Part shown: in pieces, positions 16,103 to 22,933 of the stretch | Position numbering within the stretch: the stretch's first letter is position 1 | Layout of the letters: every line of letters begins with the position of its first letter | NCBI GenBank assembly: GCA_022560555.1 | Contig: JADFSZ010000004.1 | Location: 1-22,933 of the forward strand | Source of the DNA: PVC group bacterium | GTDB taxonomy: Bacteria > GCA-001730085 > JADFSZ01 | Direction of reading: 5' to 3' | Length of the DNA stretch: 22,933 nucleotides | Notes under the pieces: generated by a model | What the model was told of the DNA's origin: nothing | The model's database searches: none | Seen by the model: only the letters and a program-made list of their open reading frames with translations | Position numbers and translations under genes: made by a program

Positions 16103-17629
16103 ATGTTTCTGACAAAGCATATACTCCAAAATTCCACTTTTAGACAGTTTCTCCTGAAAAATGCTCCGTATCGCTATTTGGAGAATATTACGCGAACGCG
16201 TATCATCAAGAAGGTTAGATCTGTCATTCCCACGATTCCGGCTTATTGCGAATACCTTCATAAGCACAAAATCTCAACTGATCCCGTTAATCTGAAAAAT
16301 TTAGCCATAGAAGATTTACCTCTGACAAACAAATCCGAATACATCCAAAAATATCCCCTTAAGGACATCTGCGCCAACGGCACGATTGAAGATAAATACT
16401 GTCTCGAATCCAGCTCCGGATACTCGGGAGAAGAACAGTATTGGGCCCGAAACACGTATGAGGATGAGAGTTTTACCCGCTACCTGGAAGTGTCCTCCAA
16501 ACAATATCTTCAGATCGATAAAAAATCGACACTTTTGATCGTCTGCTGGGCACTCGGAACGTGGGTCACGGGAGAAAAATTCGCACACGCGGCGCGGGTG
16601 GTCGCATGCAACAGCAACTACAAGCTGACCGTAATCACGCCGGGCAACAACTTTCCCACAGTCATAAACATTTTAAATAAATTCCAAGGCATGTTTGATC
16701 AAATCGTGATTGCTGGATATCCCTTTTTCATAAAAAGCCTTCTTTTGAAAGGGCCCGAAATCGGGATCGATTGGAGCCAAGCGCGCTATCATATTATCAT
16801 CGGCGGGGAGGGATTTCCGGAAGACTTGCGGGATTTTTTTGCAAAACAACTTCATAGTCCCGTTAATACCTTTGGCCAAAGCATGATCGCATCTGCCTAT
16901 GGCTCTGCGGACACCGGAATCGGGGTAGGACATGAGACTCCGTTCTCAATCCTTATCCGACGTTTGGCAAAAAAAGATGCTCGTCTTTCTGAATCCCTAT
17001 TCGGAACATCTGTTCATAATCTTCCGGTTGTATTTCAATTCAATCCCTTGAATTATCTCATCGAAAATGTCGATGGGGAAATTATTATCACGGCCCCTTT
17101 TAACGGTGTCCCTCTTATTCGATACAATCTTCATGATAGCGGAGGAGTTATCCCGTATGATCAAATAAACACTATACTTGAGGAGCATGGCTACAATCCG
17201 AAAAAGGAATTAGCCGAGCTCGGTCATTCCCCTCAAGATCTCTGGAAGCTTCCCATTCTCTATGTATTCGGACGCTCGGACGGAACCATCATTTATAACG
17301 GGGCCAATATTTTTCTGGAAAACATCAAAGAAGCTCTTGCTTTGCCGGAAATTGTCCATTCCAATACCGGCCGGTTCACCCTCTCGCGTATCCTGCTGGA
17401 AAATTTTGAACCAAAAATCAAAATTGTCATTGAATTATCCCAAGGGGTAGAAGTCACAGAGCAGCTAAAAACGATGTATGAAGTGGCAGTGATTTCAACT
17501 CTCGCCAGAGTCAACAAAGAATATCGCGATCAACTTGAAAAGCTTCATGACAAAGCAACTCCTCTCATCGAATTTATCCATCCCTCCATACACCCGGAAC
17601 AGGACACGATTAAACACAAGTATATTTAA
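16103..17629 (+). CDS. PaaK/CapK-like adenylate-forming enzyme
   Basis: This is a cytoplasmic ANL-superfamily enzyme (508 aa) of the phenylacetate-CoA ligase/CapK branch, expected to activate a carboxylic acid as an acyl-AMP. The P-loop equivalent is SSSGYSG (103-109), where the usual SSGTTGKP is altered and the lysine is missing. FGQSMIASAYGSADTGIG is the adenine-binding A5-type motif, and the later IRYNLHDSGG and VFGRSDGTIIYNG match the A7/A8 hinge region. The substrate is unknown; exopolysaccharide or lipid-linked activation is possible, as in CapK. The ATG has no clear ribosome binding site, though the promoter is 43 bases away. It is monocistronic, bounded by its own promoter and terminator. 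Confidence 0.8.
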   Translation: MFLTKHILQNSTFRQFLLKNAPYRYLENITRTRIIKKVRSVIPTIPAYCEYLHKHKISTDPVNLKNLAIEDLPLTNKSEYIQKYPLKDICANGTIEDKYCLESSSGYSGEEQYWARNTYEDESFTRYLEVSSKQYLQIDKKSTLLIVCWALGTWVTGEKFAHAARVVACNSNYKLTVITPGNNFPTVINILNKFQGMFDQIVIAGYPFFIKSLLLKGPEIGIDWSQARYHIIIGGEGFPEDLRDFFAKQLHSPVNTFGQSMIASAYGSADTGIGVGHETPFSILIRRLAKKDARLSESLFGTSVHNLPVVFQFNPLNYLIENVDGEIIITAPFNGVPLIRYNLHDSGGVIPYDQINTILEEHGYNPKKELAELGHSPQDLWKLPILYVFGRSDGTIIYNGANIFLENIKEALALPEIVHSNTGRFTLSRILLENFEPKIKIVIELSQGVEVTEQLKTMYEVAVISTLARVNKEYRDQLEKLHDKATPLIEFIHPSIHPEQDTIKHKYI

Positions 17630-17632
17630 ACG

Positions 17633-17661
17633 AAAAAAGGCGGCTGAAATAGCCGCCTTTT
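17633..17661. terminator. Bidirectional rho-independent terminator
   Basis: An 11-base stem, AAAAGGCGGCT (17635-17645) and AGCCGCCTTTT (17651-17661), encloses a 5-base GAAAT loop. A-runs on the left and T-runs on the right let it work on both strands. It ends the PaaK-like gene (stop at 17629) and the convergent MCE operon, whose last gene ends at 17685. Confidence 0.9.
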
Positions 17662-17684
17662 AATAAACTCAAAGGGTACAAAAA

Positions 17685-18548
17685 TTATTTTTTCTTGCGG
17701 TCAGCTTTTAATTCCTCGGGTGATTTTTTCAAAAGCATCCAAGGATGAGCTTCAATTTTCATGGCAAACTTCGCGAAATCCGCGCTCGCTGCCCTGAAAT
17801 TCGTAACGATCCGGCGAATATCTTCGCGGTTTTCTACAACGAGGCCATCCGTGTTTGTCAAGAGACTATCCAGTTTGCCAAGCGCGTTGTCGAGCTTTCC
17901 TTTAAGACCGTCAGTCGCTAATGCCAAATTTTTTATCATTGATCTGATATCTCCGCGATTGTCCGCGATCATGCCCCGGGCATCAACGGCAAGACCTTCG
18001 AAATTTGAAACCGTGTTTTTCAGTGAAGCAATCATTTCTTTATCTCCGAGAAAGTCTGCCAAATTGTCAATCATGGCTTCGACTTTTTCCACAATCTTCT
18101 TGCCACTCACCAGCAATTGCTCAAGATCAAACGGAGCCTCCCCAACCAAGCGCTGCCCTTCAGGCAGTGCCGGGGCGCTAGGCGTTCCCGGTGAAATCTC
18201 AATATACTTGTCTCCCATGAGGCCCATTGTCTTAATAGAAGCTACCGAATCCGTTTTAATCACAGCGGATTTATCAATCGAAATCGAAAACACAACACGC
18301 GGATCATCCGGGGCTTTCACCTCCGCGTCCGTTAGGATGACAATGCGATCTATTTTTCCCACAGGAACACCGGCATACATTACGGAACTGTCCTCTGCAA
18401 GACCGTTCGCGGCGGGAAACACAATTTCTGCTTCGTACGTACTCTTAAATATTTTAATGTCGCCGATATTAAAAATAAACAATCCCATAATGGCAAGACA
18501 GCTAACAATCACAACGCCTGCTTTAAGTTCATCTTTTTGAAAATCCAT
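17685..18548 (-). CDS. mlaD: MlaD-like MCE-domain protein
   Basis: This is the substrate-binding MCE subunit of an MlaFEDB-type phospholipid transporter (287 aa), anchored in the inner membrane by one helix at about 9-28. The MCE domain spans about 38-120, with YAGVPVGKIDRIVIL and the later IKTMGLMGDKYIEISPGTP, the usual end of the MCE fold. The remaining half is alpha-helical and periodic in leucine, typical of the C-terminal helical tunnel. AAGGAAG precedes the ATG. It is the last gene of the operon; no MlaC- or MlaA-like gene is in view. Confidence 0.92.
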   Translation of the reverse strand: MDFQKDELKAGVVIVSCLAIMGLFIFNIGDIKIFKSTYEAEIVFPAANGLAEDSSVMYAGVPVGKIDRIVILTDAEVKAPDDPRVVFSISIDKSAVIKTDSVASIKTMGLMGDKYIEISPGTPSAPALPEGQRLVGEAPFDLEQLLVSGKKIVEKVEAMIDNLADFLGDKEMIASLKNTVSNFEGLAVDARGMIADNRGDIRSMIKNLALATDGLKGKLDNALGKLDSLLTNTDGLVVENREDIRRIVTNFRAASADFAKFAMKIEAHPWMLLKKSPEELKADRKKK

Positions 18549-18566
18549 ATCGTCTACTTCCTTCCC

Positions 18567-19367
18567 TTAGGATTCCTCGGTTAATTCCTTAAAATAGTCT
18601 TCTCCCGATCGGCGAAGCGCAATCGGACCTTCGGCACTGCCGGTTATAAACTGCTGAACAACAGGATTTTTTGAATTCTTGATTTCATCCACGGTACCCT
18701 GCTCCAGAATCTTCCCTTCGTACAGCATAATAATTTTGTCCGCGATACGAAAAGCACTTTCCATCTCATGAGTCACAACGATAGAGGTCATGCCAAGTTT
18801 TTTTGATAAATCGAATATCAGCTTGTCAATCACAGCCATAACGACAGGATCGAGCCCCGCTCCCGGCTCGTCATAAAACACAAGTTCGGGATCCATCGCG
18901 ATGGCCCTGGCAAGCCCCACACGCTTTTTCATCCCTCCGCTGATTTCAGCCGGCTTCAAATGTTCAAATCCGGATAGCCCCACCATCTCAAGCTTAATTT
19001 TAACCATAATCCGGATAATCTCTTCATCCAAATCCGTATGTTCCCGTAAGGCCAGTGCCACATTATCCCCCACCGTCATAGAATTAAAAAGGGCGGATCC
19101 TTGAAAAAGCATGCCAAATTTCTTTCGAAGTTCAATTAATTGATCTTCATCCGCTTTTACAATGTCAATATTATTAATGAGCACGGAACCCGCATCCGGA
19201 CGAAGCATTCCGATTAAAATACGCAGGAATGTCGTTTTACCGCATCCGCTTCCGCCCATAATGACGATGGTTTTCCCCCGCTCGAAATCAACATTGATAC
19301 CGTTTAAAATCTTTCTATCTCCAAAACTCTTATCGAGATTACGAACTTCTATGATATGGTCAACCAT
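18567..19367 (-). CDS. mlaF: MlaF-like ABC transporter ATPase
   Basis: This is the cytoplasmic ATPase of the MCE transporter (266 aa). Walker A is GGSGCGKT (38-45), the ABC signature is SGGMKKR (143-149), Walker B is LVFYDEP (162-168) and the switch histidine is H200. The SGGM...R-A-xx-ARAIA pattern and DEPGAGLDP are typical of MlaF rather than other ABC ATPases. It lies between the permease and MCE genes with short gaps (16 and 18 bases). Confidence 0.94.
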   Translation of the reverse strand: MVDHIIEVRNLDKSFGDRKILNGINVDFERGKTIVIMGGSGCGKTTFLRILIGMLRPDAGSVLINNIDIVKADEDQLIELRKKFGMLFQGSALFNSMTVGDNVALALREHTDLDEEIIRIMVKIKLEMVGLSGFEHLKPAEISGGMKKRVGLARAIAMDPELVFYDEPGAGLDPVVMAVIDKLIFDLSKKLGMTSIVVTHEMESAFRIADKIIMLYEGKILEQGTVDEIKNSKNPVVQQFITGSAEGPIALRRSGEDYFKELTEES

Positions 19368-19383
19368 AAATTTTTCTCATTGA

Positions 19384-20196
19384 TTATACAAAAACAAAAT
19401 AAAAAAGACTTGTCAATACACAGTCAGCAAAAATAATCAGGGTAATCGAAGCCACTACAGATATTGTCGTTGCTTTTCCGACCCCTTCAGCGCCCCCTTT
19501 GACAATCAATCCTTCATAACATCCGATAAACCCGATGATAAGAGCAAACACAAAACTTTTGAGCAAGCCAGTCCAGATATCTTTTAGCACAAGCGCATCA
19601 ATTGTTTTTTGGATATATAATCCGGTCGGAATATTGATACTATAGTGTCCGATGAGATAACCGCCGTAGATACCGACAAGGTCAGCAAACATGGTTAAAC
19701 AAGGCAGCATAATCACCAAAGCTAATATTCTCGGTACAACTAAATACCGAACCGGGTTAATTCCCATCACTTCCAATGCATCGATTTCTTCGGCCACTTT
19801 CATGGTTCCTAATTCCGCCGTAATAGCCGCGCCGGCACGGCCGGCAATGACAATCGCCGTTAAAAGAGGACCAAGTTCCCGGCACATCGACACAGCCACC
19901 AAACTTCCCACATACATCACAACCCCGAATTTTTTCAGGAGATACGCTGTCTGCATGGCCATAATCATTCCCATAAAAAGTGACACCAAAAACACAATTG
20001 ATATCGACTTATTGCCCATGAAGACGCACTGATAGGACACATGCTCCCGACTCAGCCCCTTTTGCCCTTTTTTGAAAGGCGCAATGAAAGTCCAATAAAA
20101 ATTCGAAACCATGAGGGAGTAAAGACTGGAGAGATGGCTTAAAAACACACGCGCGTTTTTTCCGATATGTTCTAATGCTCTGATCGCAAATTCCAT
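19384..20196 (-). CDS. mlaE: MlaE-like ABC transporter permease
   Basis: This is the inner-membrane permease of the MCE lipid transporter (270 aa, about five hydrophobic helices). The MlaE hallmark lies in the middle: ELGPLLTAIVIAGRAGAAIT, then AELGTMKVAEEIDALEVMG, then NPVRYLVVPR. About 40 residues precede the first strong helix, a little longer than short homologues. It lies 32 bases after the STAS gene, the position where MlaB is usually encoded. Confidence 0.94.
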   Translation of the reverse strand: MEFAIRALEHIGKNARVFLSHLSSLYSLMVSNFYWTFIAPFKKGQKGLSREHVSYQCVFMGNKSISIVFLVSLFMGMIMAMQTAYLLKKFGVVMYVGSLVAVSMCRELGPLLTAIVIAGRAGAAITAELGTMKVAEEIDALEVMGINPVRYLVVPRILALVIMLPCLTMFADLVGIYGGYLIGHYSINIPTGLYIQKTIDALVLKDIWTGLLKSFVFALIIGFIGCYEGLIVKGGAEGVGKATTISVVASITLIIFADCVLTSLFYFVFV

Positions 20197-20228
20197 AGTG
20201 TATTGTCTGAGCTGGTTTGGGGGTAAAA

Positions 20229-20570
20229 TCAGGTTTTTTGGATTTCGTCTAAAGCGGCCGATTCAGTCTCCACTATGCGAAAAATCCCGTCGAGTTTTGC
20301 TAATTCAAAGACAGATCGGACTGTATCATTAATATTGTACAAGCAAAGCCGCCCATTCAATTTCTTCAGCTTCTGAAGCAGCTCAATGAGAGTCGCAAGC
20401 CCTGAAGAATCAATATATTCCACCTGAGAAAAATCAACCGCGATCTTCGGTGCACCTGAATCAGAGTGCTTGGAAAACTCATTTCTAATTTGCGGGGATG
20501 AATACAAATCCAAATCCCCTTTGAGGTGAAAAAGAGTAATACCGTCTTTCGTGTCAACTTGTATGTCCAT
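20229..20570 (-). CDS. STAS-domain anti-sigma factor antagonist (RsbV/MlaB-like)
   Basis: This single-domain STAS protein (113 aa) contains the phosphorylation-site motif YIDSSGLATL, with D54 and the acceptor serine S55 (equivalent to S58 of SpoIIAA). It is likely to be phosphorylated by the RsbW-like kinase encoded just upstream and dephosphorylated by the SpoIIE-type phosphatase at the head of the operon. Its position directly before mlaE matches that of MlaB, which is also a STAS protein but has no such phospho-switch in Escherichia coli. It could therefore act in either system or both. GGAG stands about seven bases before the ATG. Dual use is inference. Confidence 0.88.
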   Translation of the reverse strand: MDIQVDTKDGITLFHLKGDLDLYSSPQIRNEFSKHSDSGAPKIAVDFSQVEYIDSSGLATLIELLQKLKKLNGRLCLYNINDTVRSVFELAKLDGIFRIVETESAALDEIQKT

Positions 20571-20626
20571 AGGGCAACTCCGTGGGTATGATATTATAAG
20601 TTATACCAAGTTTCAACAGGAACCTT

Positions 20627-21022
20627 TTACTTCTTCTTCACCATTGTCAGGAGGGTTCCGGTGCTGTTTGACGTGTCATAATCTATTTCATCCATAATCT
20701 TTTGCATCAAAAACACGCCCAATCCTCCGGGGCGAACATTGTCCAACTTCCTCGATTTAAAATCTTTGGGGTCACTTTTTTTACCGTAGTCTCTTAGTCG
20801 GAAATATAATTTCCCTTCAGATTCACTCATTTCGAAATTGATAATACCATCCGTCCGTTCATTATATCCGTGGCGAATAATGTTGCAAATGGCCTCATCC
20901 ACGGCTAGAACAATCATCATGGCATCTTTTCCCTTATACCCTGAAATTTCTAAAAATGATTTTACCGAGGCTCGAATAATTCTCAAATATTTTGCATCAC
21001 TTTTAAATGACAGCTGAAGCAT
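20627..21022 (-). CDS. RsbW-like anti-sigma factor/serine kinase
   Basis: This is a GHKL-fold ATPase kinase (131 aa) of the RsbW/SpoIIAB family. The N-box is VDEAICNIIRHGY, with E43 and N47. The G1-type motif is RLRDYGKKSD (76-85), and the G2 loop is RPGGLGVFLMQ (97-107). It should bind a sigma factor or target protein and phosphorylate the STAS antagonist. I start it at the ATG at 21022, not the TTG at 21031: the AGGAGG site (21032-21037) is nine bases from the ATG but directly abuts the TTG. It lies 21 bases after the phosphatase gene. No sigma factor gene is in the window. Confidence 0.88.
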   Translation of the reverse strand: MLQLSFKSDAKYLRIIRASVKSFLEISGYKGKDAMMIVLAVDEAICNIIRHGYNERTDGIINFEMSESEGKLYFRLRDYGKKSDPKDFKSRKLDNVRPGGLGVFLMQKIMDEIDYDTSNSTGTLLTMVKKK

Positions 21023-21043
21023 GGCCAACAACCTCCTGGATCA

Positions 21044-22306
21044 TCATGAACACACAATAGAGACGAGCGTCATATCATCATGCTGGGGTGCGTCTCCGAC
21101 AAATTGATGAACACTGTCTAAAATTTGTTTAGAAAGACCGGGGTGCCCGTAATTTTTTTTAATAACATTCTCGAGCCGAGGGAACCCATACTCCTCTTTT
21201 TTGTTATTCCGCGCTTCAATAATTCCGTCCGTAAATAAAAGAATCTCTTTAGAGTCCGTCCAAGGGATAGTGTGAGACGTGTACGTCACCTCGGAAAATA
21301 TTCCCAGGGGGCTACTCTGAGCTTCTTTGATCTCTTCCAAGGTCTTCTTCTTATGATCCACAAGCAACGGAGGGATATGGCCGGCATTAGAAAAAGTGAC
21401 GGTTTGAACTTGCAGGTTAAAAATCATGTAAAACATTGTTGAAAACATTCCAAACTGTGGTTTGAGAGACAAGGATTTATTGACGGAATCCAGGACAACA
21501 TGAGGAAGGGTATCTTTGTTGGCCTCAAAACGCATCGCGCTGATGGTTTTCACCATATAAAGCCCTGATGGAACCCCTTTACCGGAAACGTCCCCAAAAA
21601 CCACACCATACTCTTTTGGAGAAAACTCTAAAACGTCATAAAAATCTCCGCTGACTTCCCTCGCTGGCGTGTTATGAGCGAATACAGATAAACCTTTCAG
21701 ATGCGGCAATACATCGGGCATAAAGGTTTCCTGAATCTGTCGGGCAAAATCCAACTCCTGCTCGATTCTTTGCTTATCCATCATTTCTTTGTGCATGCGC
21801 GCGTTTTCGATTGCGATGGCGCTCTGGTTAGCAAATGCCATAAATATTTCAATATCCTCTTCACAAAAGGCTTCCTGATGAACAGGATTGATGGCTTGAA
21901 GAATACCGATAATTTTTTCCTTAACACGCATTGGTACACATAGGATGGATCTTGTGATAAAACCGGTTGACTCATCGGGCTTGCTATAAAAGCGCGGGTC
22001 TTTTTGGACATCTTTGACCAACAGCGGTTCATTATGTTCGGCCACCCAACCGGCGATTCCTTGGCCGATTTTTAGACGAAATTTCTCTTTAAGAGTGCCC
22101 CCTGTTTCTCCGGTCGCGACTTGAAAAACAAGCTCATTTGCAGCCTCATCTATCAGCATAAGGCTACTGACGTTACACTCCATCACTTTTTCGACAATTT
22201 TCATAATGAGCCCCAAGAGCTCACTCAAATCAAGGGTAGAATTAATGAGCGTTCCCACCTCAATGAGACTTGATAGCTTTTCAATTTTATGACTAGTAGC
22301 ATTCAT
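21044..22306 (-). CDS. GAF-SpoIIE (PP2C-type) serine phosphatase, RsbU-like
   Basis: The protein (420 aa) has a GAF sensor domain at about 25-170, a charged coiled-coil-like linker (170-198) starting at the end of GAF, and a SpoIIE/PP2C phosphatase domain at about 200-420. Metal and catalytic features are GDFYDV (220-225), GDVSGKG (238-244, containing D239) and the terminal HDDMTLVSI, with FTDGIIEARN in between. No membrane helix is seen, so the GAF domain may sense a cytoplasmic ligand. It should dephosphorylate the STAS antagonist, thereby releasing the partner from RsbW. It is the first gene of the operon. A long, AT-rich leader precedes it, and no clear ribosome binding site is seen before the ATG. 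Confidence 0.92.
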   Translation of the reverse strand: MNATSHKIEKLSSLIEVGTLINSTLDLSELLGLIMKIVEKVMECNVSSLMLIDEAANELVFQVATGETGGTLKEKFRLKIGQGIAGWVAEHNEPLLVKDVQKDPRFYSKPDESTGFITRSILCVPMRVKEKIIGILQAINPVHQEAFCEEDIEIFMAFANQSAIAIENARMHKEMMDKQRIEQELDFARQIQETFMPDVLPHLKGLSVFAHNTPAREVSGDFYDVLEFSPKEYGVVFGDVSGKGVPSGLYMVKTISAMRFEANKDTLPHVVLDSVNKSLSLKPQFGMFSTMFYMIFNLQVQTVTFSNAGHIPPLLVDHKKKTLEEIKEAQSSPLGIFSEVTYTSHTIPWTDSKEILLFTDGIIEARNNKKEEYGFPRLENVIKKNYGHPGLSKQILDSVHQFVGDAPQHDDMTLVSIVCS

Positions 22307-22380
22307 GATATACCAGTATTTCTTAGAGACGGGTGTTAGAAATGGTTCTTATTTTCTCACAAAAAAACATTTTTTTAATG

Positions 22381-22422
22381 AAAAAACCTTTCTGAGAAAA
22401 GGGCCTTTATGAACGTAAGGCC
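22381..22422 (-). promoter_or_regulatory. Possible attenuator leader of the phosphatase operon
   Basis: Read on the minus strand, GGCCTT (22417-22422) can pair with AAGGCC (22402-22407). Immediately after comes CCTTT/AAAGG (22398-22402 with 22387-22391, loop of six), followed by six T residues (22381-22386), as in a weak intrinsic terminator. The two helices compete for base 22402. It falls just after the predicted transcript start. A five-base stem is short, so this could be chance. Confidence 0.35.
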
Positions 22423-22424
22423 GT

Positions 22425-22453
22425 ATCATATCACAAGCTTGGTACTCTGACAA
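22425..22453 (-). promoter_or_regulatory. Promoter for the phosphatase-STAS-Mla operon
   Basis: On the minus strand TTGTCA (22448-22453, 5 of 6) and TATGAT (22425-22430, 5 of 6) are 17 bases apart. The start would be near 22418. No better promoter is visible in the 200 bases before the ATG at 22306. A leader of about 110 bases follows. Confidence 0.55.
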
Positions 22454-22468
22454 TTCTGATTCTCCCTA

Positions 22469-22497
22469 TTGAAATTTTGGTCGGGCTATGATATAAA
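22469..22497 (+). promoter_or_regulatory. Promoter for the tRNA-Glu/tRNA-Leu pair
   Basis: TTGAAA (22469-22474, 5 of 6) and TATAAA (22492-22497, 5 of 6) are 17 bases apart, giving a start near 22504, seven bases before tRNA-Glu. Its -35 lies only 15 bases from the -35 of the divergent phosphatase operon promoter. Confidence 0.55.
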
Positions 22498-22510
22498 ACA
22501 TCGAATCAAT

Positions 22511-22585
22511 GGCCCCATCGTCTAGCCTGGTCTAGGACGCTAGATTCTCATTCTAGAAACACGGGTTCGAATCCCGTTGGGGCTA
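22511..22585 (+). tRNA. tRNA-Glu (anticodon CTC)
   Basis: The 75-base gene folds as a standard cloverleaf. The acceptor is GGCCCCA (22511-22517) with TGGGGCT (22578-22584) and discriminator A. U8 is conserved. The anticodon stem is CTAGA/TCTAG with loop TTCTCAT, giving anticodon CTC (22547-22549) for GAG codons. The T-arm is ACGGG/CCCGT around TTCGAAT. The first acceptor pair is G·U rather than G-C. The 3' CCA is not encoded and must be added by the CCA enzyme. Confidence 0.95.
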
Positions 22586-22615
22586 TTTTTAGTTGGGAAA
22601 GGTATGCGTAAAGGA

Positions 22616-22698
22616 GCCGAAGTGGCGGAATGGCAGACGCGCTAGGTTCAGAACCTAGTGGTGGCAACATCGTGGGGGTTCGACTCCCCCCTTCGGCA
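22616..22698 (+). tRNA. tRNA-Leu (anticodon CAG)
   Basis: This class II tRNA of 83 bases has the acceptor GCCGAAG (22616-22622) with CTTCGGC (22691-22697) and discriminator A at 22698. The anticodon stem is CTAGG/CCTAG with loop TTCAGAA, giving anticodon CAG (22649-22651). A long variable arm (TGGTGGCAACATCG region) and a T-arm with TTCGACT follow. CCA is not encoded. It lies 30 bases after tRNA-Glu, presumably on the same transcript. Confidence 0.95.
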
Positions 22699-22933
22699 TG
22701 ACTTCCTGTATCTTGTGCATGGTTTTCGAGGACCGAAGGGTTCATCCCGAATCGGCTCCCCAAGCAGGCCTAGATACCAGAAGAGCAAGCTCTTCTGAAT
22801 CTATGCACAAGCTTTTTGGGCCACAAATTTGGGATGAACTCGTGTCAGGTTTTCGTAGATCGAAGAGCTACGGAAACCTGGCGATCGGAAAGACAGGCGT
22901 CAAGTCCAGCAGGGCCCACTGAAGAGCAAAAAG
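22699..22933 (+). other. Unexplained, highly structured sequence after tRNA-Leu
   Basis: No convincing protein gene is seen up to the window edge; the 74-codon reading that opens at the tRNA-Leu 3' end looks spurious. Base pairing is dense. Helix a is CTTGTGCATGG (22712-22722) with CTATGCACAAG (22801-22811). Helix b is GGGTTCATCCCGAAT (22738-22752) with ATTTGGGATGAACTC (22827-22841). Hairpin c is AGAAGAGC/GCTCTTCT (22779-22796). Hairpin d is CAGGTTTTCGTAG/CTACGGAAACCTG (22846-22880). Helices a and b interleave as a pseudoknot. A GGTTTTCG..GA.CGAAG motif recurs at 22721 and 22848. This could be an RNA or a repeat element; I do not recognise it. Confidence 0.45.

Noticed and set aside
17761-18540. 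259-codon plus-strand ORF covering nearly all of the MCE gene
   Set aside because: It is antisense to a clear MlaD-like gene; serine- and arginine-rich composition is typical of a reading-frame shadow.
22548-22763. 71-codon minus-strand ORF with SRTPTMLPPLGSEPSASAIP
   Set aside because: This is the well-known false protein produced by reading through the tRNA-Leu and tRNA-Glu genes in antisense.
22698-22922. 74-codon plus-strand ORF after tRNA-Leu
   Set aside because: Its ATG uses the tRNA discriminator base, there is no ribosome binding site, and the sequence is dominated by inverted pairings.
22699-22933. CRISPR array or integrated element boundary after tRNA-Leu
   Set aside because: No regularly spaced direct repeats and no second copy of the tRNA-Leu 3' end are visible in the window.

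Overview
The window is a gene-dense stretch of a bacterial chromosome of moderate to low GC. The MCE/MlaE/MlaF lipid-transport genes point to a diderm cell. The tRNA genes lack an encoded CCA, the RuvABC/YebC proteins are ordinary bacterial ones, and several starts are GTG. Together with a DUF58/BatD-like/BatA-like cluster, a SpoIID-domain protein and a RsbU/RsbW/STAS partner switch, this would fit an uncultured anaerobe-like lineage such as Candidatus Omnitrophota or a relative. That placement is inference from gene content and protein style, not proof.

Layout. (1) 1-336 holds no intact gene. It does hold a good promoter and the two ends of a SAM hydroxide adenosyltransferase (DUF62) gene whose middle is gone. 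(2) 337-3820: a dicarboxylate/amino-acid:cation symporter with a translationally coupled small hypothetical gene (minus strand) is divergent from an NhaC-type Na+/H+ antiporter (plus strand). The candidate promoters overlap, and the antiporter most likely starts at a GTG at 2033. (3) 3856-15916: twelve minus-strand genes packed head to tail, several with 4-base ATGA overlaps, probably read from a promoter near 15950-15978. In transcription order they are yebC, ruvC, ruvA, ruvB, a SpoIID-domain protein, queA, DUF58, a BatD/DUF4381-like protein, a BatA-like VWA protein, an HExxH metallopeptidase-like protein, a D-Ala-D-Ala-ligase-like ATP-grasp enzyme, a PiT-family transporter and cysK (thirteen if cysK is counted after its 27-base gap). 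(4) 16103-17629: a stand-alone PaaK/CapK-like adenylate-forming enzyme with its own near-consensus promoter and a strong terminator. (5) 17685-22306: a six-gene minus-strand operon, GAF-SpoIIE phosphatase, RsbW-like kinase, STAS antagonist, MlaE permease, MlaF ATPase, MlaD/MCE protein. (6) 22511-22698: tRNA-Glu(CTC) and tRNA-Leu(CAG) on the plus strand, divergent from the operon. (7) 22699-22933: no gene recognised, but dense base-pairing potential, including two long interleaved helices.

How the genes may work together. The ruv genes process Holliday junctions, and queA makes a tRNA modification. The DUF58/BatD/BatA block resembles MoxR-associated envelope systems, but no MoxR ATPase is present. 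It leads into an unusual metallopeptidase plus ATP-grasp pair. The last operon joins a phosphatase/kinase/antagonist switch to an ABC lipid transporter. The STAS protein lies exactly where an MlaB would be, so it may serve the switch, the transporter, or both. The most unusual items are that operon, the internally deleted DUF62 relic, and the unexplained structured sequence after tRNA-Leu.
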